From assembly GCF_012395835.1 (NCBI RefSeq), contig NZ_JAAZSQ010000002.1, positions 404,385 through 468,384 on the forward strand: DNA of 64,000 bases, written 5' to 3'. Under the pieces are notes generated by a model. The model was not told the DNA's origin, did not search any database, and saw only the letters and a program-made list of their open reading frames with translations. Numbering within the stretch: position 1 is the first letter of the stretch; the number at the start of each line of letters is the position of its first letter. Below are positions 23,760-32,426 of this stretch, one piece after another. This stretch comes from Arthrobacter mobilis. Lineage in GTDB: Bacteria > Actinomycetota > Actinomycetes > Actinomycetales > Micrococcaceae. The position numbers were made by a program, and so were the translations under genes.

Positions 23760-24983
23760 GTGCCCGTGTATTTTGACCACGCGGCGACCACGCCCCTTTC
23801 GGCGCAGGCCCTGGCCGCACTCACCCGTGAACTCAGCCGCTGCGGAAACCCTTCCTCGCTGCACGGCTCCGGCCGGCGTGCCCGCCGGGTGGTGGAGGAC
23901 GCCCGCGAAACGCTCGCCGCCGCCGCCGGCGCCCACCCCTCTGAGGTGGTGTTCACCTCCGGCGGCACCGAGGCGGACAACCTGGCCGTCAAGGGGCTGT
24001 ACTGGTCGCGGCGGGACGAGGACCCGCGGCGGCGCAGGATCATCTGTTCACCCGTGGAGCACCATGCGGTGCTGGATACCGTCGAGTGGCTGGAACGGCA
24101 CGAAGGCGCCGAGGTGTGCTGGCTGCCGGTCGACGGCGACGGCGTGGTCTCCGTGCAGGACGTCCGCGCCGCGATCGAAGCCGGCCCCGGCTCGGTTGCG
24201 CTGGTGACGGTCATGTGGGCCAACAACGAAGTCGGCTCGGTGCAGCCGGTCGCCGACATTGCCCGGCTCGCGCACGCCTACGGCATTCCGGTGCACTCGG
24301 ATGCGGTGCAGGCATTCGGGGCGCTGCCGCTGTCCTTTGCCGGTTCAGGCCTGGACACCATGGCCATCAGCGGGCACAAGATCGGCGGCCCGGTAGGCGT
24401 CGGGGCGCTGCTGGTTGGCCGCAGCGTGAAGCTGACGCCGGTGCTGCACGGCGGCGGGCAGGAGCGGGACATCCGCTCCGGCACCCTGGACACGCCGTCG
24501 ATCGCCGCGTTCGCGGCGGCGGCAGAAGCCGCCGTCGCCAGTCTGCCCGAGGAAAGCCTGCGGCTGGCCCGGCTGCGTGAAAAGCTCATCGCCGGCGTCG
24601 CCGCCGCCGTTCCCGAAGCGGTGCTGCGCGGCACCCCCGACCCGGACCTGGCCGGGCTGCGCCTGCCGGGCAATGCGCATTTCACCTTCCCTGGATGCGA
24701 AGGCGATTCACTGCTGTTCCTGCTGGACCTGGCCGGGGTGGAGTCCTCCACCGGGTCCGCGTGCACCGCGGGCGTGCCCCGTCCCTCGCACGTGCTGCTG
24801 GCCATGGGGCTGACCGAGGAGCAGGCCCGCGGGGCGCAGCGGTTCAGCCTCGGGCATACTTCGACCGACTCCGACGTTGAAGCACTGGTGGCGGCATTGC
24901 CGGAAGCCTACGCGCGTGCCCGGAAGGCCGGCATGGCCGGGCATGAGTCGACGATCCGCACCGCCGGCACCCAGGACCTCTAA
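23760..24983 (+). CDS. iscS: cysteine desulfurase (NifS/IscS family)
   Basis: 407 residues, a PLP-dependent class V enzyme that takes sulfur from cysteine for thiolation and iron-sulfur assembly. Seen: VYFDHAATTPLSAQAL at the start, the PLP Lys in MAISGHKIGGPVGVGALL, HSDAVQAFG (Asp to the PLP ring) and the mobile catalytic Cys in ESSTGSACTAGVPRPSH. It begins at a GTG with a TAAAAT box 6 bases upstream. mnmA follows 63 bases on, so the persulfide is probably handed to MnmA for tRNA 2-thiolation. The same gene pair occurs in mycobacteria (Rv3025c-Rv3024c). Confidence 0.95.
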   Translation: MPVYFDHAATTPLSAQALAALTRELSRCGNPSSLHGSGRRARRVVEDARETLAAAAGAHPSEVVFTSGGTEADNLAVKGLYWSRRDEDPRRRRIICSPVEHHAVLDTVEWLERHEGAEVCWLPVDGDGVVSVQDVRAAIEAGPGSVALVTVMWANNEVGSVQPVADIARLAHAYGIPVHSDAVQAFGALPLSFAGSGLDTMAISGHKIGGPVGVGALLVGRSVKLTPVLHGGGQERDIRSGTLDTPSIAAFAAAAEAAVASLPEESLRLARLREKLIAGVAAAVPEAVLRGTPDPDLAGLRLPGNAHFTFPGCEGDSLLFLLDLAGVESSTGSACTAGVPRPSHVLLAMGLTEEQARGAQRFSLGHTSTDSDVEALVAALPEAYARARKAGMAGHESTIRTAGTQDL

Positions 24984-25046
24984 CCCGGCGGCACCTGCAG
25001 CACCCGGCCGCACGGCGGGGCATCAACGAGAACACAAGGATTGGTT

Positions 25047-26180
25047 ATGAAGGTACTGGCAGCGATGAGCGGCGGCGTGGATTCGGCCGTGGCGGCGGCA
25101 CGGGCCGTGGAGGCCGGGCACGACGTCGTCGGCGTCCACCTGGCGTTGTCCCGCATGCCCGGAACGCTGCGCACCGGCAGCCGCGGCTGCTGCACCATCG
25201 AGGATTCCCGGGACGCCTGGCGGGCCTGCGACATCCTGGGCATTCCCTACTATGTCTGGGACTTTTCCGAGCGGTTCAAGGAAGACGTCGTCGACGACTT
25301 CGTCGCCGAATATGCCGCCGGGCGCACTCCGAACCCGTGCATGCGCTGCAATGAGCGGATCAAGTTCGCCGCTCTGCTGGAAAAGGCGCTCGCCCTCGGG
25401 TTCGACGCCGTCTGCACGGGCCACTATGCCAAGGTCATCGAGGACGAACACGGCAACCGGGAACTGCACCGGGCCGCGGACTGGGCCAAGGACCAGTCCT
25501 ATGTGCTCGGCGTGCTCACGCACGAACAGCTCAAGCACTCGATGTTCCCGCTGGCGGACACCCCGTCCAAGGCCGAGGTGCGCGCCGAGGCGGCGCGCCG
25601 GGGCCTGTCCGTGGCCAACAAGCCGGACAGCCACGATATCTGCTTCATTTCCGACGGCGATACCCGCGGCTGGCTGGCCGAGAGGATCGAGATGCAGCCG
25701 GGCGAGGTCGTGGACGAAACCGGTGCCGTCGTGGGCGCGCACGAGGGCGCCAACGCCTTCACCGTGGGCCAGCGCCGCGGCCTGAAGCTCGGCCGGCCGG
25801 CCGCGGACGGCAAGCCGCGCTTTGTGCTGGAAATCCGGCCGAAGGAGAACAAGGTGGTGGTGGGGCCCGAGGCCCTGCTGGCGGTGGACCAGCTGCGCGG
25901 GATCAAGGTGTCATGGGCCGGGCTGCCGATCCCCGCCGTTCAGGCGCAGGCCGAGTTCGACTGCATGGTGCAGGTGCGCGCCCACGGCGATCCGGTGGCT
26001 GCCACGGCCCGGGTCCAGCTCGACGGCGGCCGGCAGCAGCTGGTGGTGACACTGGTCGAACCGATGCGCGGCGTGGCTCCGGGCCAGACGCTGGTGCTCT
26101 ACCAAGGCACCCGTGTGCTGGGACAGGCCACCATCGATTCGGCGCGCTCGCTGGACTGGGACCCGGCACGGGTCTCCTGA
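25047..26180 (+). CDS. mnmA: tRNA-specific 2-thiouridylase MnmA
   Basis: About 377 residues. The PP-loop [13 protein letters not shown] binds ATP near the start. The catalytic cysteines are in [16 protein letters not shown] and DSHDICFIS, and CTGHYAK and [10 protein letters not shown] are further family motifs. The enzyme puts sulfur on uridine-34 of Lys, Glu and Gln tRNAs. The ATG at 25047 has AAGGA 6 bases upstream; a TTG two codons earlier is less likely. Downstream there is no gene for about 170 bases. Confidence 0.96.
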   Translation: MKVLAAMSGGVDSAVAAARAVEAGHDVVGVHLALSRMPGTLRTGSRGCCTIEDSRDAWRACDILGIPYYVWDFSERFKEDVVDDFVAEYAAGRTPNPCMRCNERIKFAALLEKALALGFDAVCTGHYAKVIEDEHGNRELHRAADWAKDQSYVLGVLTHEQLKHSMFPLADTPSKAEVRAEAARRGLSVANKPDSHDICFISDGDTRGWLAERIEMQPGEVVDETGAVVGAHEGANAFTVGQRRGLKLGRPAADGKPRFVLEIRPKENKVVVGPEALLAVDQLRGIKVSWAGLPIPAVQAQAEFDCMVQVRAHGDPVAATARVQLDGGRQQLVVTLVEPMRGVAPGQTLVLYQGTRVLGQATIDSARSLDWDPARVS

Positions 26181-26351
26181 CCCCGGTCCGCTGACGGCCG
26201 GGGCAAAACGGTCGGAGCCGGCCGCTAGCCTGAATCCACTGGAGAGCAGGGGACCGGCGGCTGTTGTGTCGGTAGCAGGCAGTACTGTTCCTGCCAGGAC
26301 AGTTCCGATGGTGGAGCGTCTGCCCCGGACGGCCGAGGAAGGTGGGCGGTT
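26181..26351. other. intergenic region after mnmA
   Basis: Together with 26580-26718 this flanks one doubtful small gene. The base sequence is GC-rich with no clear hairpin terminator or tRNA. A longer overlapping frame starting at 26113 is Arg/Pro-rich and looks non-coding. Confidence 0.35.
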
Positions 26352-26579
26352 GTGGAAATTACCCCGGACTATGCCAGGCGCGTGGTGGCTGCCCTTGCCG
26401 CCAAATGCTCTTTGCCCGACAGCCCGCCTCCGCCGCAGCGGAAGGCCTCCCGAAAGGTGCCTGTCCCGGCCCGGCGTGCCGCACCGCAGGCCGACCGGGG
26501 CAGGCAACCGGACGGTGCGGCCCGGGCCGGGACCGGCCGGGGGGACCAGGGGCGCCGGGAACGCAGCGAAGGGCAGTAG
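26352..26579 (+). CDS. small hypothetical protein, basic and Pro-rich
   Basis: 75 codons from GTG. The first 20 residues (VEITPDYARRVVAALAAKCS) look like a short amphipathic helix; the rest is Pro, Arg and Ala-rich and probably unfolded. In favour: AGGTGG lies 6 bases before the GTG, and third positions are mostly G or C. Against: the basic, low-complexity tail also arises by chance in GC-rich DNA. I do not recognise a family. It precedes the chorismate mutase gene by 139 bases, which carries its own promoter. Confidence 0.35.
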   Translation: MEITPDYARRVVAALAAKCSLPDSPPPPQRKASRKVPVPARRAAPQADRGRQPDGAARAGTGRGDQGRRERSEGQ

Positions 26580-26706
26580 CCGCGCCGGCTGCGGCGGCCG
26601 GCCAACGGCAGCGAAGCCGGCCGCAGGCGGGTTCGGACACAGGCCTGCCGTGCCGTGCGCAGCTTCATAGAGGGCAGGCTCTGCGCATCGGACCGCGGCA
26701 AAACAA

Positions 26707-26712
26707 TAGACT
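26707..26712 (+). promoter_or_regulatory. -10 box of leaderless chorismate mutase transcript
   Basis: TAGACT ends 6 bases before the ATG at 26719; there is no Shine-Dalgarno. Confidence 0.6.
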
Positions 26713-26718
26713 GGACGC

Positions 26719-27114
26719 ATGACTGAACCGCACGCCGCAGCCGACTTCGACCCCTCAGCCAGTTCCCTTGCCGGGCAGGTGGCTCCGGAAGTAATGGAAG
26801 AGCTGCTTGCCGTACGGGGCAGTATCGACAACATCGATGCCACCTTGGTCTACCTGCTGGCCGAACGGTTCAAGGCAACGCAGCGCGTGGGCTACCTGAA
26901 GGCCAGGCACAAGCTGCCGGCCGCCGACCCGGACCGGGAAGTGGCCCAGATCGCGCGCCTGCGCCGCCTGGCGGAAGAGGCGCACCTTGACCCTGCCTTC
27001 GCCGAGAAGTTCCTGAATTTCATCATTTCCGAGGTGATCCGCCACCACCAGGCCATTGCCGAAAACCACGGGCCGGCCGCGGATCCGGTCGAGGAACCGA
27101 CAAGTGGCCGCTGA
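26719..27114 (+). CDS. AroQ-type chorismate mutase
   Basis: 131 residues, all helical. LLAVRGSIDNIDATLVYLLA with the catalytic Arg, ERFKATQRVGYLKARHKLPA with Arg and Lys, and DPDREVAQIARLRRLAEEAH form the three-helix AroQ fold, which turns chorismate into prephenate for Phe and Tyr synthesis. The C-terminal SEVIRHHQAI helix is also conserved. The start is a leaderless ATG. The MetE-like gene begins 11 bases before its stop, so they share a transcript. Confidence 0.9.
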   Translation: MTEPHAAADFDPSASSLAGQVAPEVMEELLAVRGSIDNIDATLVYLLAERFKATQRVGYLKARHKLPAADPDREVAQIARLRRLAEEAHLDPAFAEKFLNFIISEVIRHHQAIAENHGPAADPVEEPTSGR

Positions 27115-28177
27115 GGCCCCCGCGTCCGTCCAGTGCACCGGGTCTGAACGTCCGCTGCTCGTCTCCGCCACGGCCCTGGGCAGCTGGCCGGGGACGGATC
27201 CGGTGGAAGCGACCCGGACGGTGCGCGGCGAACTGGGCGAGCCGAACCTGCCGCACCTAGTGGAGCTGCCGGACCGCGGGACCGGCTCGGACCCGGTGGG
27301 CCGGACCGCGGCGATGCTGGTGGAGCTGGCCGTGGACGTCCAGCCGCATGGGTGGCGCCTGGTGGACCGCCCCGGCCAGGACCACCGCCGCGCCGTCTCG
27401 GCGCTGGCCACCGACCTGAACGTGCTGGCCGATGTGGCCGGGGCGGAGGAGAACCCGGGCCGGCAGTTGAAAGTGCAGCTGCGCGGGCCGCTGTCCCTGG
27501 CCGCCAACCTTTACCTGCACAACGGCGAGCGGGCACTGCTTGATGCCGGTGCCCGCCGGGACCTGGTCCAGTCGCTGGCCGCCGGCGCCGCAGGGCATCT
27601 GGCCCGGGTGGCCGCATCGGTTCCGGCTGGAACTCAGCTGGTGGTCCAGCTCGACGAGCCGGAGATCGACCGCGTGCTCGCCGGCTCGATCCCGACAGCC
27701 AGCGGCTACCGCACCCTGCGTTCGGTTCCCGGCCCCGAGGTTTCCCAGGCCTGGCAGACGGTGATCGGCGCACTGCGCGATGCCGGGGCCGTCGAAGTCG
27801 TGCTGGCCGTTCCGGCTGCCGGCACGGCCCTCGAGGCAGTTGCCGGCGTCGACGTCGACGGTTTCGCTGTCCCGGCGTCCGGGTTGGACACGCGGCGGTG
27901 GGAAACCGTCGCGTCGGCCGTGGAAGCGGACCGCAGGATCTGGCTGGGCGCCCTGGACACCGCCGACCCTGCGGCGCAGGTGCCGCAGGTCAGGCAACTG
28001 GTCGAAGGGGTGCTGCGCCCCTGGCGCCAGCTCGGCCTGCCGGCAGCCAGCCTGCCGCAGCTGCGCATTACCCCCTCCACAGGCCTGGCCGGGCACACTC
28101 CTGCCGCCGCCCGGCAGGTCCTGACCCGGCTCGGCCAGGTGGCCGACGCCCTCAACCAGGTCGTCGCCGACGCCTGA
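27104..28177 (+). CDS. MetE-like (cobalamin-independent methionine synthase fold) protein without zinc ligands
   Basis: About 357 residues, with the look of a MetE C-terminal TIM barrel: SATALGSWPGTDPVEATRTV, LPHLVELPDRGTGSDPVGR, QLRGPLSLAANLYL and LVVQLDEPEIDRVLAG. This fits the actinobacterial Rv3015c-type family found near iscS-mnmA. Odd: the only cysteine is near the N-terminus (VQC), and no HxC or later Cys is present where MetE binds catalytic zinc; VEVVLAVPAAG stands in the HxC place. It is unlikely to make methionine. The GTG at 27104 has GAGGAA 8 bases upstream and overlaps the chorismate mutase end. Confidence 0.82.
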   Translation: MAAEAPASVQCTGSERPLLVSATALGSWPGTDPVEATRTVRGELGEPNLPHLVELPDRGTGSDPVGRTAAMLVELAVDVQPHGWRLVDRPGQDHRRAVSALATDLNVLADVAGAEENPGRQLKVQLRGPLSLAANLYLHNGERALLDAGARRDLVQSLAAGAAGHLARVAASVPAGTQLVVQLDEPEIDRVLAGSIPTASGYRTLRSVPGPEVSQAWQTVIGALRDAGAVEVVLAVPAAGTALEAVAGVDVDGFAVPASGLDTRRWETVASAVEADRRIWLGALDTADPAAQVPQVRQLVEGVLRPWRQLGLPAASLPQLRITPSTGLAGHTPAAARQVLTRLGQVADALNQVVADA

Positions 28178-28188
28178 GCCCGGCCCTG

Positions 28189-28809
28189 TTACCCGGGCCG
28201 GTAGCTGAAGGCGCCGTCGTATTCGAGCACCGTGCCAAGCTGGCGCTGGATGACCTTGGTGCGGATCCGGAACCGGCCCTCGGCCCGGTCCCACCACTGT
28301 TCGGTGAACGCGGCGGCCTCCAGCAGCCTGGGCACCGGCAGCGGCAGCGGGCCCGCCAGCAGGCGGGCGCGGCGGGAGACCAGGCGCATCCGGCCGCCGG
28401 CACCTACGCTGCAGACCAGATCCGTCGCGAGCCGGCCGCTGCGGCCCAGCCGGTCCACCAGCAGGCCGCTGGCGGCATCCCAGGACGTCGTGTCCTCCAG
28501 GATCCGCGTGCGGCCGGCGAAGTCCAGCGTGCGCAGGGCGGTCAGCGCCGGCCCCCCGGACCCATCCAGCCGGGCCAGATTCACGATGCTGAACGGCACG
28601 TCGCGCCCATAGTCCGGGAAGAGCGAGCGGTCCCGGGCCGTCAGGGCCAGCAGCGGCCGCAGCACCGGCAGGGGGCAGCCGGCGACGTCGAAGGTTCCGC
28701 TCCCGGTGCCGCGGGAGCGGGGCCCGGACGGTTCCAGGCCGAAGTACTCCTGAAGTTCGGGTTGCAGCTGGAAGAAGCGGGCCCCCATGGCCTGCCGGTA
28801 GATGGACGT
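28189..28809 (-). CDS. DUF4166 domain protein, possible ACG start codon
   Basis: About 206 residues if translated from the ACG at 28809. The conserved text SIYRQAMGARFFQLQPELQE, with further matches FSIVNLARLDGSGG and VLEYDGAFSYRPG, fits DUF4166. The first in-frame ATG (28788) lies inside that conserved N-terminus. Upstream of it the frame has no ATG, GTG or TTG before a TAG, but AGGAGG stands 5 bases before an ACG that would give TSIYRQAMG. So either ACG is used, ATC is used, or the start codon was lost by mutation. Last gene of the MoxR operon; its Shine-Dalgarno overlaps the DUF58 stop. Function unknown. Confidence 0.75.
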   Translation of the reverse strand, partial: TSIYRQAMGARFFQLQPELQEYFGLEPSGPRSRGTGSGTFDVAGCPLPVLRPLLALTARDRSLFPDYGRDVPFSIVNLARLDGSGGPALTALRTLDFAGRTRILEDTTSWDAASGLLVDRLGRSGRLATDLVCSVGAGGRMRLVSRRARLLAGPLPLPVPRLLEAAAFTEQWWDRAEGRFRIRTKVIQRQLGTVLEYDGAFSYRPG

Positions 28810-28818
28810 GTCCGCCTC

Positions 28819-30111
28819 CTACAGCCGGCCGGCCGCCTTGAGCTGGATGTATTTATCGGCCAGGGCCGGCGGCAGTTCATGCGGCGTGGCATCGACCACT
28901 TCGGCGCCCAGCTGCCGGATGGCGGCCGAAACGGCGGCCCGCTCCAGCAGCGCCCGCTCGGCGGCGGCGGCCCGGAAGGTCTCGGAGGCGGTCGCGCGTG
29001 CCTGCCGGAGCTCGTCCAGGTGCGGATCCCTCACCGAGGCCACCAGCACCATGTGCCTCGAGGCCAGCTGTGCCAGCACCGGCAGCAGCCCCTCCTCGGC
29101 GGCGCCGGAATCCAGCGCGGTGAGCAGCACCAGCAGCGACCGGTGCGAGGCGACGGCCTGGACCTGGGCCGGGAGCTGGCTCCAGTCGGTTTCGATCAGC
29201 TCCGGCTCCAGCGGTGCCATCGCAGTGACCAGCTGGTTGAGCATGTTGGACTTGTCCGAGGACTTCACCCGCGCCCGCACCCGCCGGTCAAAGGCGAGGA
29301 AATCCACGCGGTCCCCGCCGCGCTCGGCCAGCACGGCCAGCAGCAGCGCCGCTTCGATGCCGGTATCCAGCCGCGGCTCGTCGTCGATCCGGGCAGCGGA
29401 CGTGCGGGAGGTGTCCAGCACAATGACCACGCGGCGGTCCCGCTCCGGGCGCCAGGTGCGCACGACGACAGCCTGCCGCCGGGCTGTGGCCCGCCAGTCG
29501 ATCGAACGCACGTCGTCGCCGCGCACGTAGTCGCGCAGCGAGTCGAATTCCGTGCCGGCGCCGCGGATCTGCACGGCCGCCTTGCCGTCGAGTTCGCGCA
29601 GCTTGCGCAGCTTTGACGGCAGATGGCGCTTGGCGCGGAACTCCGGGAGCACGCGCAGCGCGCCCGGCAGCGGCAGCGTGCGCTGCCGGGCCGCCATCCC
29701 CAGCGGCCCGAAGGACCTGATGGTCGCATGGTGGGCCCGCAGGTCCCCCCGGCGCTGCGGCCGCAGCCGCACGTACATGAACCGGCGCTCGCCGGCCGGG
29801 ATCAGCAGCTGCTGCACGGGATCGGCCGCCCCGGCCGAGGGCTGCCAGCCGTCCCTGATCCGGGCGCGCAGGGTCCGCGTGCCGGAGTTGATCAGTTCCA
29901 GCCGCCCCGTGCAGTCTTCGCCGAGCCGGACGCTGCCGGGCAGCGTCCGGTGGGCCAGCATCTTGCGCGGGGACGCCGCCAGCAGCAGGTCGGCGGCCAC
30001 CACCGCGGCCAGCAGCAGCAGCCACCACAGCGCCGTTGTGCCGGAGGGGAAGAGCAGCAGCGGGATGATGCCGGCCAGCGCCAGCAGGATGAATCGTCCG
30101 GTCAGTGCCAT
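28819..30111 (-). CDS. DUF58 domain protein (MoxR operon)
   Basis: 430 residues. Two N-terminal membrane segments (residues 5-45) precede a beta-rich domain and the DUF58 core DSLRDYVRGDDVRSIDWRAT. A von Willebrand-A-like fold follows, starting at RRVVIVLDTSRTS, which carries a DxSxS-like metal site (DTSRTS). DUF58 proteins work with MoxR ATPases as putative chaperone or metal-insertion systems. It starts 21 bases after the moxR stop. The stop codon is shared with the Shine-Dalgarno of the DUF4166 gene. Confidence 0.9.
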   Translation of the reverse strand: MALTGRFILLALAGIIPLLLFPSGTTALWWLLLLAAVVAADLLLAASPRKMLAHRTLPGSVRLGEDCTGRLELINSGTRTLRARIRDGWQPSAGAADPVQQLLIPAGERRFMYVRLRPQRRGDLRAHHATIRSFGPLGMAARQRTLPLPGALRVLPEFRAKRHLPSKLRKLRELDGKAAVQIRGAGTEFDSLRDYVRGDDVRSIDWRATARRQAVVVRTWRPERDRRVVIVLDTSRTSAARIDDEPRLDTGIEAALLLAVLAERGGDRVDFLAFDRRVRARVKSSDKSNMLNQLVTAMAPLEPELIETDWSQLPAQVQAVASHRSLLVLLTALDSGAAEEGLLPVLAQLASRHMVLVASVRDPHLDELRQARATASETFRAAAAERALLERAAVSAAIRQLGAEVVDATPHELPPALADKYIQLKAAGRL

Positions 30112-30132
30112 CTGGATCCCGGAACCGGTCCG

Positions 30133-31164
30133 TCAGCGGGGCACCGGCACGGTGGCCAGGATGCTCTGCAGCACGTCGTCGGCCTGGACGCCGTCCATCT
30201 GGGCCTCCGGCCGCAGCAGCACCCGGTGGCGCAGGGCGGGCAGGGTCAGGGCCTTGACATCGTCAGGGGTGACGAAGCCGCGTCCGCTGAGCCAGGCCCA
30301 GGCCTTGGCGGTGTTGAGCAGAGCGGTGGCGCCGCGGGGTGAGACGCCGAGCTGGAAGGACGGGGCGGAGCGGGTGGCCCGGACCAGGTCCACGATGTAG
30401 CCGAGCACTTCCGGTGCGATCTCCACGCGGGCCACGTCGGCCCGGGCCAGGGCCAGGTCGGTGGCCGAGGCGACCGGCCGTACCCCGGCTGCGGCCAGGT
30501 CGCGGGGATTGAAGCCGAGGCTGTGGCGCCGGATGATTTCGATCTCGGCGCCGCGGTCGGGCAGCGGCATGGTCAGCTTGAGCAGGAAGCGGTCCAGCTG
30601 CGCCTCGGGCAGTGGGTAGGTTCCCTCGTACTCGACCGGGTTCTGGGTGGCCGCGACGATGAAGGGCTCGGGTAGCTTGCGGGCGACGCCGTCGGCGGAA
30701 ACCTGCCGTTCCTCCATGGCTTCGAGCAGCGAAGCCTGGGTCTTCGGCGGGGTGCGGTTGATTTCGTCGGCGAGCAGGATGTTGGTGAAGACCGGGCCCT
30801 CCCGGAAGGTGAACTCGGCCGTGTGCGTGTCGTAGACCAGCGAGCCGGTGACATCGCCCGGCATCAGGTCGGCGGTGAACTGGATCCGCTTGGTCTGCAG
30901 GCTCAGGGCCGCCGAGAGTGTGCGCACGAGCAGGGTCTTGGCCACCCCGGGCACTCCCTCAAGCAGCACGTGGCCGTTTGCGAGCAGCGCGATCAGCAGG
31001 CCCGTGACGGTCGCATCCTGGCCCACCACCGCCTTGGCCACCTCCGCGCGGACATCGAGCAGCGCCTGCCGGGGCCGGTCCCGTCCGCCGGCAGGGGCGC
31101 CGGACCCGCCTGCGGCCTCCTCCCGGGCGGCTTCAAGCTGCGGGTTGGGGTGGTGCTCGCTCAT
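30133..31164 (-). CDS. MoxR-type AAA+ ATPase
   Basis: About 343 residues. Walker A is VLLEGVPGVAKTLLVRTL, Walker B NILLADEINRTPPKTQASLLEAM, followed by sensor 1 IVAATQNPVEYEGTYPLPEA and LDRFLLK. The C-terminal lid contains VSPRGATALLNTAKAWAWL. Such ATPases act as cofactor or chaperone machines with VWA/DUF58 partners. The ATG overlaps the DUF4350 stop by 4 bases (ATGA). A longer frame in the same register starting at 31626 lies inside the DUF4350 gene and is rejected. Confidence 0.94.
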   Translation of the reverse strand: MSEHHPNPQLEAAREEAAGGSGAPAGGRDRPRQALLDVRAEVAKAVVGQDATVTGLLIALLANGHVLLEGVPGVAKTLLVRTLSAALSLQTKRIQFTADLMPGDVTGSLVYDTHTAEFTFREGPVFTNILLADEINRTPPKTQASLLEAMEERQVSADGVARKLPEPFIVAATQNPVEYEGTYPLPEAQLDRFLLKLTMPLPDRGAEIEIIRRHSLGFNPRDLAAAGVRPVASATDLALARADVARVEIAPEVLGYIVDLVRATRSAPSFQLGVSPRGATALLNTAKAWAWLSGRGFVTPDDVKALTLPALRHRVLLRPEAQMDGVQADDVLQSILATVPVPR

Positions 31165-32426
31165 CGGCGGATTACCTCTTTCTCTAGGGCCAGCAGGTCC
31201 CGGGCCCAGGCGGCCAGCTGGGCCTCGGTTCCGGGGGTGTAGGTGAGCAGCAGGTGCTCGAGCTGCGGGGGGCTGTACCGGGCGGAGGGGCCGGAGGGCC
31301 CGGCCGCGCCGGGCTGCCCGGACGGCAAGGACCCGGCGGCGGTCCCCAGGGCGGCGGCGGTGGCATGGACGACGGCGGCCGCGTCGGCTCCGGGACCCAG
31401 TCGAAGGTGCGCCGCCAGCCGGGCCAGGGTCCCGGCGCGAAGGTTGGCCGCCGCGCGGGCCACCGCCTTGGACTGCTGGTAGAGCCGGGCCCTGCCCTGC
31501 GCGGTTTCCGCGGCGGGGACGACGACGGGCAGCGGCTCGGTGACCAGCGGGCCGAGCCGCCGGCCGCGCCACAGCATGGCCAGCACACCGGTGCCCAGCA
31601 GCCAGAGCGAGACCGGGTGCACCCACGCCGGCAGCAGGCTCAGCGGCTCCCGCGGCTGCTCCGTCAGCTGGACGTCATCCGCGCTGGGCTGGTACCAGAT
31701 GAGCCTTGCGGTGCTGCCCAGGGTGTGCAGGGCCAGCGCGGCGTTGCCCTGTTCGGTGATCCGTCCGTTGCTGAGCACGTGGCCGGCACCGAGGACCACC
31801 GTGCTGCCGCCGCCGGTGGTGGCGTAGGCTCCGGCCGGGTCTGCCGGGGTATCGAAGGTGAAGCACAGCGAGTCCGCCCGGTAGGCCAGCCCCCCGCGGG
31901 AGATGGCCGAGGCGGCCGCCGGGCCGGGGACGCTGCAGTCCGCCGGCAGCGGTCCGCCGTCGCCGGGGACCAGCCCGGCAGGCAGGACACCGGGGGCAAG
32001 CGCGCGCAGCTGCGGCAGTGACGGTTCCACCAGGACCAGCCGGGCGGCCTTGTCCTCCAGCAGTTCCAGCTGCGCCGGCTGCAGGTAGCCGTCGGCGTCG
32101 TGCAGCAGCAGCGTGGCAGGTTCCCGGCCGGCCAGCAGCCCGCCGGCTTCCTCCAGGGACTGCGGAACGAGGACCTGCACGCCCTGGGCACGGAGTACCT
32201 CGGCCACCGCCTTGGCCCCGTCCGGGGCCGCATTGCCGGGGGAGAGCCCGCGGGTATCGCCGGCCGAGCGGACCAGCTGCAGCACCACCATGCCGGCCAG
32301 CAGCAGGAACAGGAGAAACCAGAAGCCCCAGCGGCGCAGCACCTGCCGGAGGGGACTGCGGGTACCGGAAGGTGCGGTGCCGTCGGCCGGTGCCGTGTCC
32401 GGCAGGACTCCCGCCGGCGCCGTCAC
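31161..32426 (-). CDS. DUF4350 domain membrane protein
   Basis: 421 residues. A membrane segment near residue 32 (WGFWFLLFLLLAGMVVLQLV) and one near 272 (PVSLWLLGTGVLAMLW) flank an outer DUF4350 domain, a GATase-like fold (GNAAPDGAKAVAEVLRAQG, ATLLLHDADGYL). The C-terminal cytoplasmic part is helical. DUF4350 genes are regular members of MoxR-DUF58-DUF4129 operons. GTG start, overlapping the DUF4129 stop by 4 bases. Role unknown, perhaps presenting substrate to the MoxR/DUF58 pair. Confidence 0.88.
   Translation of the reverse strand: MTAPAGVLPDTAPADGTAPSGTRSPLRQVLRRWGFWFLLFLLLAGMVVLQLVRSAGDTRGLSPGNAAPDGAKAVAEVLRAQGVQVLVPQSLEEAGGLLAGREPATLLLHDADGYLQPAQLELLEDKAARLVLVEPSLPQLRALAPGVLPAGLVPGDGGPLPADCSVPGPAAASAISRGGLAYRADSLCFTFDTPADPAGAYATTGGGSTVVLGAGHVLSNGRITEQGNAALALHTLGSTARLIWYQPSADDVQLTEQPREPLSLLPAWVHPVSLWLLGTGVLAMLWRGRRLGPLVTEPLPVVVPAAETAQGRARLYQQSKAVARAAANLRAGTLARLAAHLRLGPGADAAAVVHATAAALGTAAGSLPSGQPGAAGPSGPSARYSPPQLEHLLLTYTPGTEAQLAAWARDLLALEKEVIRR

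Noticed and set aside
26113..26670. 185-codon frame over the mnmA end and the following gap
   Set aside because: Overlaps mnmA, has no Shine-Dalgarno, and its Arg/Pro/Gly text matches no family.
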